Counted from the stretch's first letter, positions 37,856 through 50,815 are shown. The stretch is 64,000 nt of DNA from Chondrilla cf. caribensis (GCA_964020155.1 OZ026561.1:3566869-3630868), one strand, 5' to 3'. Numbers and translations are program-made. Notes: generated from the letters alone by a model not told the origin.

Positions 37856-38251
37856 ATGTATATTCACCTAACAAAATGTGCAACAATGACAAATCAGCAC
37901 TCCTTATATCAAGGAACTATGATAAAACTGAATGTCCATGTACTATTTGCAATATGGAAGTAGTCCACTTGTTACTGTCGACACTTAACTTATATGTAAC
38001 TATATAAGTATAAGATTTTCTCTTCAAAGTAGCTAAAGGTATTTCTAATGACACAACAGAGAGATCCAGCTCAACACTACTATACAAACTAATAGAACAC
38101 AATGGCATGAATGTATGTATGCACTAGACCTAAACTATAACAGAAAAGCCGACTTAGTCTAATTGTATACACTTATCTATCATAAGATAGCATATTACTG
38201 TTACAATAACATAATAATGTACTCAATGCCAAGCACATCAGGTTCTTCTTA

Positions 38252-40892
38252 TCACACTTGAAGGCTTTCAAGAAGCTGACGACCATTCATCATGACAACA
38301 GTGATGATGGGAATGCCGATTCCGAGAATGAAGCCTACAACAGTAACCAGAATCACACGCTAAAGTATAATACAGATTATTAAGTACTGTATATTAAATG
38401 CAATAGGAGGATTGAAGGTAGGCTCAGTGAATATAGAGCAGCAATAGAAATTGATCCACATGTTTTCAATCAATCAGTTACACTTGATTGGTATCAAGTA
38501 TCGTCATAGAGACATGAAAAACAAAATTACAAAAGTTTTGTGTTCAAATGCATTGATTCAGAATAATTTGCATTTACAAAGAGAAACATTTTGAAGGACA
38601 ACTTTGAAATTTGGAAGACTTCTGCCTTCAGTAAATTGCTAATTTTATTAGATTAACACATAATTTGATGATTTTGTTGCATCAACTTCTGATATACCAT
38701 TCCCTATTCATCGTCTCCTGGGTGGTTTGTGGGATGGCCTGGCAAAACAGGTTTGGATATCGATACTACCAGCTTTGGAACCAAGACAAAATGTTCAAGC
38801 TAGGACTAAGCAATGATGTCTCAAGTGTTGTGATTAATATATAATGCACCTTTCCAGTACTGTTAAAGTACAGTGAAAATTGGTAACACACAAATTTTAT
38901 TCCTAATATTATTTGAATTAAAAATGTTGGACAAGGTGCTCGTTGGCGCAAAGTAGTTCGAAGACAATTAATATTATTTTCACCACAATAATTTCAAATA
39001 GTGAATAGCATACCTATGAATGGTTTCGGATACCATCCCTGACTGGAACCTGTAAAGAATAACAAGGAACCATTAACTGTATGTCATATCTTAACTTTGC
39101 AAACTTGACTGTAATTCCTAACAGTATGCGAAATGGGCTATAGGTTCTCATACCAAATGTAACCCATAAATTAACTCTATGTCACAGTAATCATGGCTGG
39201 TTTAACATGACATGTATACATGTCAAGGCACAACAGCTATAGACTAAACTATATATTATCGCTACTACACTTACCTCCTGGACCTGGACAATTTGCTGCC
39301 TGTTCCAACTCCTGATAGGTGTATCCAAACTCATTTGATACCTTGTACATGTCGTAATTGGTTTTAAGAGGGAAAAATGGGACCAAGTAGTCTTGGCTAT
39401 TATGTCCGGGATGAGCTACTCTAGATATGTTTTTTGGTACGTATGTGGTTCCTCGTCCACATCCCTGGAACCATGATTCGAACACCCTGTCTACATTGGC
39501 ATGGTGCAAATAGAATATAGGGTCATTACTAGCAGATGGGACAATCCTCATGTGACCATGGATATAAATGTGGACTGCATTGTGGTAATGATTGTGGGTC
39601 GGTCCACTACCACTTTCAGCAAATTCGCCAGTCATCTCATTGATGGCAACAAATCCTTCTAATCGGTTACGAAAACTGTTACCTGCAGAATTGACAGTGT
39701 AATGATCCTTCATACCAATGACCTCAGCATCGTATTGGTTTGTGTTCAAAAGGTATTTTATTGTATCCAAGACAGGTAGAGAACGGTTATCAAGTTTTTC
39801 CCTGCCTCTCACCAGGAATCTTCCCCGTTCCAAACGACCGAGTTGAGTTTTACTCCGATCTGTGTTTGGGTCACAAACCCTTCGAATATCGGAACAAGTT
39901 ACTGGAGTAGTATGATCAACGTTGACGTCATAATGTTTGGCGCAAACCGTCGGCCAGTTATTGTCGTCGAAGAGGACGCCTTCCACAGCTGTTCTATTAG
40001 ATTCTGGATCAAAATCGAACGTTCCAAAATACGACCGGCTGAAAATCTCATTTTTCACTTCATCCGAGTCATTCCAGTCCCAATAAGGCAATGCGAAAGT
40101 ATATCTGTTCCAACCGTTTGGCGATCCAAGTCGTTCTGCGATTCTCCCAAGCTCTCTTTCCACAATCAAAAGATAATAACGATGCCAAGTGAGGAAAGTC
40201 GGTCCTTCGTGTCCAAAATCGACATCTGATAAACTTGAGCAAACGGCCTCACCCGCGTTATCCTTCACATCGCCGTCTCTTTTGGAGAAGGAGTGCTGAT
40301 AGACGAACATGTCGTACGTAGCAACGTTTTCTAGACGCAGTCCACTTCTGGTTGCATGGCTCGGTTCCTCCACGATCACCGCCCATTTGTAATTAGACGG
40401 ATGTTCATTTTTGGATTCGTTCAAGACCATAATAAGATCCATTCTCTCCTGTTCAGACAACGCCGTAATACTTTTTCGTTCCCGAAGGGACGAGCGCTTT
40501 TGGCAATTCCCGTTGGAGTCCATTTCGTATCCAAAATCACACTCGCTACAGTCAGGACCAGCATAGTTACCGAGACAGACACAAACGTTAGTGAATACTT
40601 CCATTGGCCATTGATAACGCGTATCAATTTTGCCGAAGGCCTCTCCCACTTGATTGACCTGTTCCACCGCTTTACTTCCAGGTTCTTGGATGCTAGACCA
40701 GTCAGCAGATTCGGTACCGACTATGCTTTCACAGGTTCCGTGGTCCGGGCCAGAACAGTTCAAGGGGCAGCACACTTTGATCCCATTGTTTGCATTGTCA
40801 GTGCAGGCAGCTGGGAATTGGCCACAAGCCAAGTGGGAGAAAATGAGTACAAAAGATACTGTAACTGCAAAACTCAACTTCAGCAAAAACAT
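38252..40892 (-). CDS. Membrane-anchored tyrosinase, copy T5 (intact, 3 exons)
   Basis: Exons 40892-39275, 39049-39014 and 38334-38252, all phase-1 joints, total 578 aa. Signal peptide about 1-24 (LIFSHLACG), Cys-rich region, then copper A H200, H228 and H237 and copper B H437, H441 and H463. Exon 2 is SSQGWYPKPFI, exon 3 the helix GFILGIGIPIITVVMM and a tail ending ESLQV. For exon 3 the acceptor used is GTTGTAG|GC, the only one conserved in phase in T1, T2, T3 and T5; the nearer TTTAG would shift the frame. WPMEVF and CAKHY replace WPTEVF and CDKHY of the other copies. Otherwise very close to T2. Confidence 0.9.
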
Positions 40893-41924
40893 TATTAGAA
40901 TGAATGCAGCTGAAGAAGTGTACTGCCTGGTAGGAAGTAGTTCTTTAATACTCTATGATCTGACCAATAAAATTCCTGGAATAATTTTGTAACCACATCG
41001 GTGACAATATCACAGGTTCATGTATACTACTGTATACTATTTGCACACAATCAGACATGTACACAACAATATGATATGGATGCATCTTTTAATATTATTA
41101 TAATTATTATCTTGATCACAATGGCATACAGTTGTCAATGACTTTGCAATGTTTCGTTCAGTAGAATCAAGTGAGTGACTATGATTGGTAATGCCTGCAT
41201 ATTAAAGAGAGTAATCATATTAATAATTGGACTGTTAGACTAGACTTTAGATTTATTACATCAGCTAGCTAGACTTGTCTATTAATAAGTCAATAGCAAA
41301 GTAACCCTGACATTGTGCAACATTCACCAGTTGCATGTATCTTTAATTTTTGTACAGTACTAGTACTAGTGTAATAAAAATACTGAATTGCTTCAGTATA
41401 ATAAAGGTGATGACTCATACAGACCCTTTATAGCCATCGAGACCAAGAGCCTCAGAATTGATGCTTGTATAATATTCCCAGGACATATTACATATGATAT
41501 GATTATCATAAGTACATACACTGTGATTTCATGAACATGATAATCTGACCCCAGGGTATTATCGCTATCATGTCTCGATGGGGTTTTAATTACTGGGGTC
41601 ACTCAAAATTCACAGACGGGCAGACTGGAGGGCTGTGTGCATAAGCATATCTAATCAGGTCTATCATAACATCCACTAACAATTACATTAAACTGTACCA
41701 ATTATACATTATATTCATTTGAGAGCATATTATGGGATATTGGGACACCATAACCTTGGGATCCAGCCTTGAACTATCTTGAAATATTATATATACCCAA
41801 TGGCAAAGTACATTTTAATCACACAGCATAACAGAAGTCAATATTAACTGGCTAACAAAACTATGGATATCATTGTTCAACTGTACATAAAGAACATCTT
41901 TAACTATTTACATTATGTCATTGA

Positions 41925-42160
41925 TTACTTAATAATTAAAGGAGCTATCGGAATTCCATACGCAGTGGGCTTTGATGGACACATGGGGTTACACTGGACA
42001 GTGTGACAAGAGTCCATCAACTGAGTAGGGACCTTCCCACGCTTGAAGTACCAATCTCCAAGAGATTCCGCAAAGTTCACTCCATTGATTCTCGGACTTG
42101 AATTGAACTCATATGGTGTACCTGCAGAGAGGGGAGGATTTAGAGGAATGATATGAAGTG

Positions 42161-42226
<66 letters not shown>

Positions 42227-45200
42227 AAACACAAACACACACGCACACACACACACACACAAACACACAACACTACATGTACACACCACACGCACACCTA
42301 CGCATACACATCAACTCAAACCCGAAGTGGCAATTGTGAATTTGTCTGCATCTCCCAAGTTAACTATATAATTTCATGAATGGTGAATTCATCAAAATCA
42401 GTTGCTTAAAAAGTAGTGAGTGGACCCAGTGGTTAATCCAGATACATATATGACTACTTAGGTATATATCTGCATTAACTGACTCACCCACATGACTCAG
42501 ACAAGAAGGCATGTACAATCCATCTTTCTTCGGGGAGGTCAACACTTTCTTCATTGCCTCTCTCATCTTGTCACCAAAATACAACATGTAATCATTTGTC
42601 TCTGTGTTGTTCTGTACAATATGTACAGTGAAGATGAATCAATACATCTTATCATAACATGAAACTGGAATATTTCAGTCCAATATTATACAAGTTACAT
42701 GTATAACATGCATACAGTAGCAATAGGGTTTGTACTACTTGTATGTTATTCCAGAAAGTCATGCACTGGTAAAAATAACCCAGGTTATGTATGGGAGTGG
42801 TGAAATGCCAATTTTGTCAATTTGTCCATAATAGTAATAATAATATCTATCTACTATGGATGTTTCTGCCCAACGGACTGTCTGCAAAAGCTAAAGGTTG
42901 AAAGATTTTGCAATTCAAAGATATGTAAAGCACGGTTTGATACTCTTGTTCCATTACATAACAGGGCCGGTGCAACTGGTACGGCTGATATGGCCATGGC
43001 CATACCACTTTTGACCACGATCTTAAAAAATAGAACTGTCACCCTCACTGAAAATTATATATAAGCATATACAGCTTGTGGTTTAATAGTGGTAATAATT
43101 GAAATGTACATGTAATGCACATGTACATGCAATACTATATACTGTATTGTTTTCAAGATAGCATGTTCTGTTTCTGTCAACGACACCAATGCAATTCATG
43201 ATGCAATATTGATGGCCGTACCACAGCCACAGAGCTTGCTCCGCCTCCGGCCCTACATGATATGAGGCTTGCTTCCCTAACCCTACCCTAACACATAACT
43301 TGGGTCTAAGTCCTAACTCTATAACACATATAATACGATGATCTACCAGGGTGCAGTTTATAGAGGAGCTTTGATGAATACGTACCTCTTTAGGACAGCC
43401 TAGTGCTCCGTACAACTGGTTACTGTCAAACATGTTCTCAGCAATGTACAGTGGTGTCTTGATGTAGCTGTAGAGCTCATTGACACAGAGGGGTCCACAG
43501 TACCAAGGCTCCTCACTGTGGTCCTGAGCGCAGTCCTCGTTCACGTAGGAGTGGTACAAACTGTACAACCCCTTGCAACTGAAATTGGCAGGGTGGTGGT
43601 TCAGCCAATCAGCGTAGTTCACAACAGGAGGGAAGTACCAACCAGCCCAGGGGTTCCCATCCACTCTGGACCAGCTGAGCTTTTTGGCCACAAAGTCGAT
43701 ATTGTTGAAAGTTCCAATACCTCCAGCAGAACCTCCAGAGAGAATAACGTTTGTAGCACTACACAGAGAATACAGGAGGTAGAGTACAGAGAGCTCCACA
43801 TACATATGTATGCATAATATTATACGTATGTACGCATGTATGTACATATATACATATTTGTACATTCTTGTTGTTTGGTTTTCAAGAAAGTGGTCTAGAC
43901 AGGGATGAAATGTGATCATGATAAAGTAGGCAAAACAATTCACATTATTTCAATAAAATAGTGTTACAGATATTCTCAAAGGCTGGGGTCAGGGGGGCAA
44001 AGGGAGCCTTTCCAAGTAGGGAAATGCACCCCTTGCTACTCTCTGGAGAAAACTACTTGCACTCACTGCACCTGCTAGTGAGGGGGGTCGAAGAATGTAC
44101 GTTTTGTTTTTACAGTTGAATAGTGGTCTGGCACATACTAGCAGTTGACACAATGTATTCTATAAAGTGCACCGATAGAAGATATTGTAACTATATATGG
44201 TAGTATGTGATAACTACGTCACATGATAATCTCATGATCAGCACATTATAATCACATGTTTACTATCTCCACTGACCTTCCAAGCCCGTGGTTCTCAATA
44301 AGGTAGTCCAGTACAGCCACAAGGTTGAGGTGACCTGAGAAGTAGAAGTTGAATGTAGCCTCTGAAGGTTCAGTGATGGTTCCAGACCAGAGATCACCAG
44401 AGCAGTACTGAAGAGAGGTACAAAACACAGTATATATGGTATTGATGTACATTTGTGTACATACAGAGGTTTTTAGGCAGGTGAAGTTACATATCTAAGG
44501 TATGGTAAATACCGTATACATATAGTATGGTATGCTATTGTACAGTATACATAATGGTATGGTATTGCATGGTATGCTATAGGAGGGTATTGTAGTTTCC
44601 GCCATACTCATGTCATCTATCAGCAAGTGGTCAACAACAACTTACAAGGAATTTTCAAATTACAGGCAAAGGTATTCTAAAACAATAATCATAACTCATC
44701 ATTTACTTACTCTTTGGGTGCTCCAATCTTAATGTATACTCACAGAAATTGAACAAGTAAGGTTGTGTTAAAAAGGGATTGTGAACACAACTTCAAATAT
44801 AAAAGTCATTGCAGACATTTTGAAAGAGGGAGGTAAGAACCCTATGTATGTGTACCTATGTAGATGTGTAGATCTCATAGACATACCGGAATAAACACAT
44901 GGTTCCATCCGTAGAAATCTGGGTTCAGCAACACACTCGAAGAAAATATAGCTAATCCTGGAAAACTTTCAATCCAAACAGTCGAAGTTCCAAAAGCTGT
45001 AGTAGACCTCTTCTTACAGTCTTCGGCAGTCTGGCACAGTCCACCACCTGTGTGGTCAAGAGCAAGTCACACATCACTGTATTGATATACAAACAATCCA
45101 TCAAATACGGTGCAACTGGCTAAGTACTCTGGCTGGTATAATATTATACAAGTGACTCAGAATATACTTTTTAAGAAGATTATGAATGTCTAGATCCTGG

Positions 45201-48200
45201 CAATTCATCATCTATGATGCTAATAAATGATGCACATTATTTGTAAATTGGGTTTGGATAGTATATGCGTACCCAGTGCATAGTTGCCAACCAGTACAGG
45301 CTGAATTCCTGGACAAAGAATCCAGATTTCCTGGATTTCACACCATTTTCCTGGACATTATTATATTTCGCAATAAGATAAGTAATTCACAGGAAAAAAA
45401 CAAAAAAAGTAAACATATGAGAAGTTGTTTTGTAACTCTCAACATGTTCGTAACAAACAATATCGGCTGATTAGTGAATACTGACAACACACTACAAACA
45501 AAATTCTTTAAACATGCACAATTATTCAGTTGGTTGTTTGACTCTGCTCCAAACTCCTTCGCGTGGCAGTTTTAACTGATGCTAGGAAATTCGGAGAGAC
45601 AAGGTACTCGTTGTTGTAGCAGGGATTATCATTGTTTATTTTTGCATTTAAAACCGCACAGATAGTTGATGGATCCAAACGCTTTCTTTGATCAGTCTCA
45701 ATTTTCCGAACCATACTGAAAAGTCGTTCTGGATCAGCATTTGAATGCGGGAGAACTAGAAGGCATTTAGTCAGCAGTGACAGAGTACCAAAGCGATAAC
45801 AAGAAAGGTCTGTCACAGATTTTAGTTGTGCCATTTCATACCAAAAGTGGTCAATGGCTGCTGAACCTTGATCCAATGATCCAACAGTTGGAAGCTGTTC
45901 ATCAGAACAGGCACGGTAGTCTCGGTATTCCATTATCAGATTATCTGTATCATCTACTGAAAATGATGTGAAGCGTTTTGCAAGGTGCATAAGACCAGTG
46001 ATTGTTGTTTTCGAGCGATCAGGAGGGTACAGAAAAGCCAATTCCTTCAGAGTCCCGTCTGAAAAGGGGAACTTTGCTAACATCTTAGAAACAGTTGTCT
46101 CATAGAAGCTACGCACATGTAAGAAGAAATCTTTTTCAAGAGCTGTTCCCACAACCTCATCTTCTAATTCTCCAACTAGCAATAATCGAGTGGATGTTCC
46201 AATGCCAAGCTCATCATCGAGAACTTGCTTACTTCTATCGAGGAAGTGAACAGTAGTGATGTCAACTGCCTCAGATAGTACTTCTGGCTTGACAAAATTA
46301 CTTAGATAGGAGTGAAGCAAAGCCCGTACATCCGACTGAAGAGAACCAATACGGCTAGCATTGGTCTGGAAAGCAGTAGAAAACTTGTTGAGAGGTTTCA
46401 TAGCAAATGCTACAAAGTGGCAAATCAACTTCACCATTGGATTGTGAAGTTGGTTAAGAATACGCTGGACACGACTGTTTCCAGTACTCCGGGATATACT
46501 GTCAGCTTCACGATCAAAGTAGGCGTACAGGGCTGGCCACTGATCGAGTAACCGCTTAAGGCAACGCTCTAAGCTCAGCCAACGTGTTGTACAGTGCTTA
46601 ATAATCCTGAGTGGTTCAATTTCACTGAATTCTGTTAGGATGTCGGAATACTCCTGTACTCTTTTAGCTGAATACTTGAAATGATAGTAAATTTCGATGA
46701 GGAGGTCATCTACTGATATCGGCAAATTCTTCAGGCCAGCAGCAGCACAAAGAGCAGCCAAGTGACACAAGCAGCCTAGACTGAATACATTGGGTTGTTT
46801 TAGTTTGATGCGACTGAGGACAGAATTACGTGCTCCAACCATAACATTTGCCGTGTCTGATGCATAGCCTATAACATTGCTCCAAGGGATTTTTCGAGAT
46901 TCTAACTCCCTGTCCATAGCATCAAATAGTGCTTCAGCTGTGGATACATTACACACTGGCATTGCCAAAAAACGACTTACTGCTTGACATGATTTGTCAT
47001 CCCAGTACCTCACCATAATTGCAAAGTATTTTCTTTCTGCCTGGTCATTTCCACCATCACAGAGAATAGTGAAAGGAGACGATTGACACATCTGGGACAC
47101 TTCATCGTTAAAATGTGGTGACAGTGCGTGTTTCATGATGGCTGTTGACTTTGTTCTCCCACAAGCAAACCCATCAGCAATTTTGCTATCGGGAAACATC
47201 ACTTTGCAAAGTTTAGTGAAGTGATCGCCGACTAAGAACGGCAAGTTGTGCTCGGCAATGAACGTCGTGAAATACAATTCCGCTGTCGTTATTTTCTCTT
47301 CAAGTGAGCCAGTAGACGTCTTGGACAAAGCGCTGGAAATGGCTGGCTGATGCTCCAAAAGCTTTGCGTTATCTTGGTGTTTTTTGCTGTCCAAGTGACG
47401 CTTCACCTCGTGCACACCTCCACCAGCAATTGAGAAGTCTACCAAACAAACGTTACAGTAAGCGTATGAAGACCCTTTCTTGCTCGCGGATAAACGATAT
47501 TTGGTCCACTCTGACTGCCATTTACTCGCTCGCTTCGGCTTTTTCGCAGAAGGCTCTACGGAAGATTTTTCAGCCATGATAATACCTATGGTACAATGAC
47601 CACATGCTCTACAATGACGTCATGGTTTGTCCAATGACTCACACTTCCTGTATGAATAAAATTATCCTCTATTGGATCAAAATATACATTGCCTGATTGG
47701 GGAAGGTAATCCGGGACAAAATGACAGCTTTCCGGGACACCGGGACAAGCTGTTCATTTCCGGGACAATCCAGGAAAAATCTGGACGGTTGGCAACTATG
47801 CCAGTGTCAATGCCATTTTGGTAGTCATCATAATATAGCTAGCTAAATGCCAAAATAATAATTATAGTAACATTACAATTTGAGAATAGCTACCACATCT
47901 GGTAAGGTTCTCCACCATGATCTAGTATAGCAAGAATATATCGAAACAATACACACCAGTATTCTACCTTCAATATGGATGGTCCACCTGGTCACCTCTT
48001 CTCCCTTGTGCCAAAAGAACCCAGCCGGGCTACCATCGAGACAACGAGCATTCTTGCTCTCCGAATAGGTCTTGTTGAAGATGACACGATACAAATCCCC
48101 ACGAGACCCGAGAATGAGTGCGCTACATACACGGATAAACCGAGCGATAATGTCTAAATACTTATATCATTATCGTAAAGCACTGAAATCACACATTTCT

Positions 48201-48375
48201 GATTATAGATGAATTGAAAGTAGGCATCAAATTGCGCACATTCTTGGTACATATAAATATAGGCACGGCCAACAAACAATATGGCCATCCAAACAAATTT
48301 TCGGGCTAACCTCAGACTCAAGAATAAATGAAAGACGGTCATCTTATCGATCATGTGATTGTAAGGCGTTACCAT
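41925..48375 (-). CDS. Notum-like secreted carboxylesterase N2 (intact, 7 exons)
   Basis: Exons 48375-48311, 48122-47968, 45047-44887, 44407-44277, 43758-43386, 42611-42488 and 42121-41925 join in phase to 401 aa. The first exon gives a signal peptide (MTVFHLFLSLSALILG across the joint). Pectin-acetylesterase/Notum family marks: NARCLDGSPAGFFW, an EGGG oxyanion region, IPYCSGDLWSG, the nucleophile elbow LSGGSAGG with Ser181, Asp282 in AENMFD, His335 in PSCLSH, and the Cys-rich end DSCHTVQCNPMCP. Ser-Asp-His corresponds to human NOTUM's triad. Notum removes palmitoleate from Wnt; the substrate of this branch is unknown. A hAT transposon fills most of intron 2. It is the only intact member of the array's N genes. 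Confidence 0.88.
42160..42270. repeat. (CA)n microsatellite in the last N2 intron
   Basis: About 35 CA units, then mixed ACAAACAC and ACGCAC. In the gene's sense it is (GT)n just ahead of the pyrimidine tract of the last exon, as in N1. Confidence 0.95.
42962..43255. mobile_element. Non-autonomous hAT-like element, CAGGGCC ends (copy 2)
   Basis: Shorter counterpart of 16418-16813 at the same intron position: begins CAGGGCCGGTGCAACTGGTA and ends near CTCCGGCCCTA. About 100 bp of the middle are missing compared with copy 1. Confidence 0.75.
45279..47800 (-). mobile_element. Complete hAT transposon inserted in N2
   Basis: Terminal inverted repeats CATAGTTGCCAACC (14 bp, perfect) at 45279-45292 and 47787-47800. 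CCAGTG is repeated directly outside (45273-45278 and 47801-47806). The paralogous N1 intron has the empty site CCCAGTGTCAATGCCATTTG (about 19440). The element is 2,522 bp and carries one uninterrupted transposase gene. hAT elements usually make 8-bp duplications; only six bases match here, so two may have mutated. Confidence 0.9.
45526..47577 (-). CDS. hAT transposase with BED zinc finger
   Basis: A single open frame of 683 aa from ATG at 47577. A BED-type zinc finger lies at about residues 20-70 (C41, C44, H61, H67), followed by the RNase H-like core. Likely catalytic acids are in FTILCDGGND and GYASDTANVM, with the glutamate in SNADPERLFS. The C-terminal hATC dimerisation motif CLLVLPHSNADPERLFSMVR is complete. 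No stop or shift is visible, so the element may still be able to move or have moved recently. Antisense relative to nothing: it shares orientation with the host gene N2, whose intron it occupies. Confidence 0.9.
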   Translation of the reverse strand: MAEKSSVEPSAKKPKRASKWQSEWTKYRLSASKKGSSYAYCNVCLVDFSIAGGGVHEVKRHLDSKKHQDNAKLLEHQPAISSALSKTSTGSLEEKITTAELYFTTFIAEHNLPFLVGDHFTKLCKVMFPDSKIADGFACGRTKSTAIMKHALSPHFNDEVSQMCQSSPFTILCDGGNDQAERKYFAIMVRYWDDKSCQAVSRFLAMPVCNVSTAEALFDAMDRELESRKIPWSNVIGYASDTANVMVGARNSVLSRIKLKQPNVFSLGCLCHLAALCAAAGLKNLPISVDDLLIEIYYHFKYSAKRVQEYSDILTEFSEIEPLRIIKHCTTRWLSLERCLKRLLDQWPALYAYFDREADSISRSTGNSRVQRILNQLHNPMVKLICHFVAFAMKPLNKFSTAFQTNASRIGSLQSDVRALLHSYLSNFVKPEVLSEAVDITTVHFLDRSKQVLDDELGIGTSTRLLLVGELEDEVVGTALEKDFFLHVRSFYETTVSKMLAKFPFSDGTLKELAFLYPPDRSKTTITGLMHLAKRFTSFSVDDTDNLIMEYRDYRACSDEQLPTVGSLDQGSAAIDHFWYEMAQLKSVTDLSCYRFGTLSLLTKCLLVLPHSNADPERLFSMVRKIETDQRKRLDPSTICAVLNAKINNDNPCYNNEYLVSPNFLASVKTATRRSLEQSQTTN

Positions 48376-49441
48376 GGTAACAAAGGTAACCGCCTATTTT
48401 ATGTCGTAATATTATTATGGGTCCTGGGAAGGCCATACCGACCAGGGATGAAATTCAAAATCACCTAATTGTTCACCACATGAGGTCTGCTACAACTCAA
48501 TAAGGGTGTACATGTATTAGACTAGGTATCAATTCCCGACTAATTACATATTACAGTAATATCACGTAATAATATTACATATTATATATAGTAATTTTAA
48601 CTGCAGTAATAATAATAATGAACAACACCTACAGGCATAAATGAGCAGAACAGGGATTAGTCAATCACTAAAATATTTTGATTGATTAATTAAGTGCCGC
48701 AAGAGAGATGTTAGTAGGAATCAGGAGTGGCATCTTGGCTGATCACAAGCCTCTCAATGCCATGATTGATTGACACAAAAGGGTAAAAGAAATCTCGCAT
48801 CTTAGCAAAGCGATTACTTGATGATGACACATTTTCCTCTTTTCTGCAATCATGGAGCTTAGGCACTTGTAGAAAGTGGCATACTCTGTTACCATTCACC
48901 AGTAGATGAAAAAACCAAGGTGGTGAGAGTTGTTCTCTCAACATTGCCTATCCACTGACCATAGCACCTTTTCTTTTATTGTTCATACTGGTGATAGATG
49001 TTTGTCAGAGTCTTGGATCCATAGGATAATTGGTCAAAAAATTTGTTTTTCTCGAACATGAAGTGAGAGATTCAATTCCTTGGGTTATTTAATTTATTAT
49101 ACTGTATAATCATAATGTAAGACACCCTCTCATTTTTAAGAGAGCCGGGCTACCGGCTCAGGCAGGTCAGTGGGGAGGTCAAGTCATTCAGCTACCTGCA
49201 GCAACGCCTGTCACTAGCAGTGCAACACGGGAATGCGGCATCAGTGATGGGAACAATGGGAAGCACCATCGGCTCCATTGATTTTTTCTTGAATTATAAT
49301 AATTATAACAATAATAACTGTTATTAAAAATTTACACAGTTACTACTATGTATTCATTTGATTTTCTTTCTATACATACCGTTGTTATTATAACATGCAG
49401 CTAAGGTTCTTCATGTAATTCAATATATTTAATATGCATTA
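48376..49441. other. Right edge of the array
   Basis: No gene supported. 48376-48400 still matches 20600-20625 (GGTAACCGCCTATT), after which homology with the array stops. The rest is AT-rich with TAATAATA runs. 49141-49280 (AGAGCCGGGCTACCGGCTC) includes a small palindrome. Confidence 0.5.
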
Positions 49442-50500
49442 CTACGCATGATCATAATATGCAGTGGATGTACCAGCTCGCAAATGCTGTGGTGTGATGG
49501 CTCTCTCCCACAGCTGCTTGATGAGGGCAGGGAAACGCTCCTTCATGATGTTTGATGCCCTGGTTGCAATTTTGTGTTGTTTTAGGATGGTGCGCCACTG
49601 CTGCTTCATAGGACCAAACACACTGATGTCCAAGGGTTGCAGGATGTGCGTGGTGTTGGGAGGTAAACAAAAGAGATGAAACCCCAAAGAGTGTGCTTTC
49701 TTGATTAAATTGATACTCATGTGTGAAAAGTGCCCATCAAAGAAGAGGACTACTGGCCCTGTTTCAAGGAGGTGCTTGACACTGGGATAGAATTGCATCT
49801 CAAACCATTTGATGTAATTACTCTCTTCCATCCAACCAGATTCACTAACACTGTAGCAGGCAGCAGCAGGACCTCCCTGTGTCCATGTGTTATACAGATG
49901 TTTGCCCTTATACAGGATAAAGGGCGGAAGTTTAAGCCCAGCTGCATTACCACACACACTGACAGTGATGAATTGGTGGTCTGATGCACTGCTTACTTCG
50001 TGGTCATTGCGAGCCCCACGTCTTGCAAGGATCTTTTTGCTAGTTGATCCAAAGCAAAATCCTGTCTCATCGGCATTCCATAAGCGAGATGCATAGTCAG
50101 TAACTTGACCAGTGCGCTTCAGCAGGCCTACCTTCTCAAAAAACGTCCTCACCATAATGAACCAGCTTTTCATTGTCTCTTCATTGCCTGCCATTGCTCG
50201 CTTGGTGGAGAGGTGCTGAGGCTTTCTCTCCGAGAGGGAAGGCCACCTTCCTAAAAAACCCACCCACCAGTCTGGACCAGGAATACCATCCCTGAATAGT
50301 GACACCTGCTTCTGATCCTGCAAGAAAGCATGTACTACCCTAGCAACAATTTCTCTGGTGAGACCATAGCCCAGTTCTTGTAACACTTGACATGTGATAG
50401 CAATTTCCCTCTCCTCTACCTCAGTGAGGACGGTGGGCCTTCCAGCACCAATTTTGCATGACTTTCCTGCAATAATGTGGGATGCTTTGATATCAGTCAA
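49442..50500 (-). pseudogene. pogo/Tigger-type DDE transposase, probably broken
   Basis: An open stretch of up to 352 aa carries CENP-B-like HTH (RPTVLTEVEEREIA to LFRDGIPGPDWW) and the DDE superfamily endonuclease core: D144 in WNADETGF, D255 in VLFFDGHFSH and D291 in HILQPLDISVFGP, a DD35D-type spacing. It has no ATG at the right place. The missing N-terminus, a psq-type HTH (SVRNAAKEFGLPYSTLQEH), lies at about 50670-50780 in the same orientation, but an in-frame TAA sits between it and a candidate start at 50815 (MPRYKR). Terminal repeats were not found, so the element borders are unknown. Confidence 0.8.
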
Positions 50501-50669
50501 CTCATCAAGTTATGTGCAATGTATTATACGTGAGTTTATGTAGTTTGCATATTTGCATTTATCCACAATATTATAATTTTGTCCACCTTTAATTTTTAAT
50601 ACATTATTGAATTGAGTATGCCAATGTCTGTAATGGTTTTCCTATATATTTTTAATTAGTGCAGTGTTC

Positions 50670-50815
50670 TTGAAGAGTGCTATATGGTAAACCAAACTCC
50701 TTGGCAGCATTCCGTACACTCTGCCCACCATGTACAGCTTTGACTGCAGCCTGGATTACTGCCTTTCGCTCCTGACATTTCTTCGACGTGTTCTTTGAAT
50801 TCTCTTATACCGCGG
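50670..50815 (-). pseudogene. N-terminal psq HTH remnant of the same transposase
   Basis: Encodes ERKAVIQAAVKAVHGGQS and NAAKEFGLPYSTLQEH, the first DNA-binding helix-turn-helix of pogo/CENP-B proteins. Separated from the DDE part by about 170 bp of AT-rich sequence that could be an intron (possible acceptor ATTGCAG|GAAAG near 50465) or decay. Confidence 0.6.

Noticed and set aside
38252..38348. Loss of the membrane exon in T5 through a mutated acceptor (TTTAGCGTGTG)
   Set aside because: A second acceptor, GTTGTAG|GC, further into the exon is conserved in T1, T2, T3 and T5 and keeps the frame in all of them.
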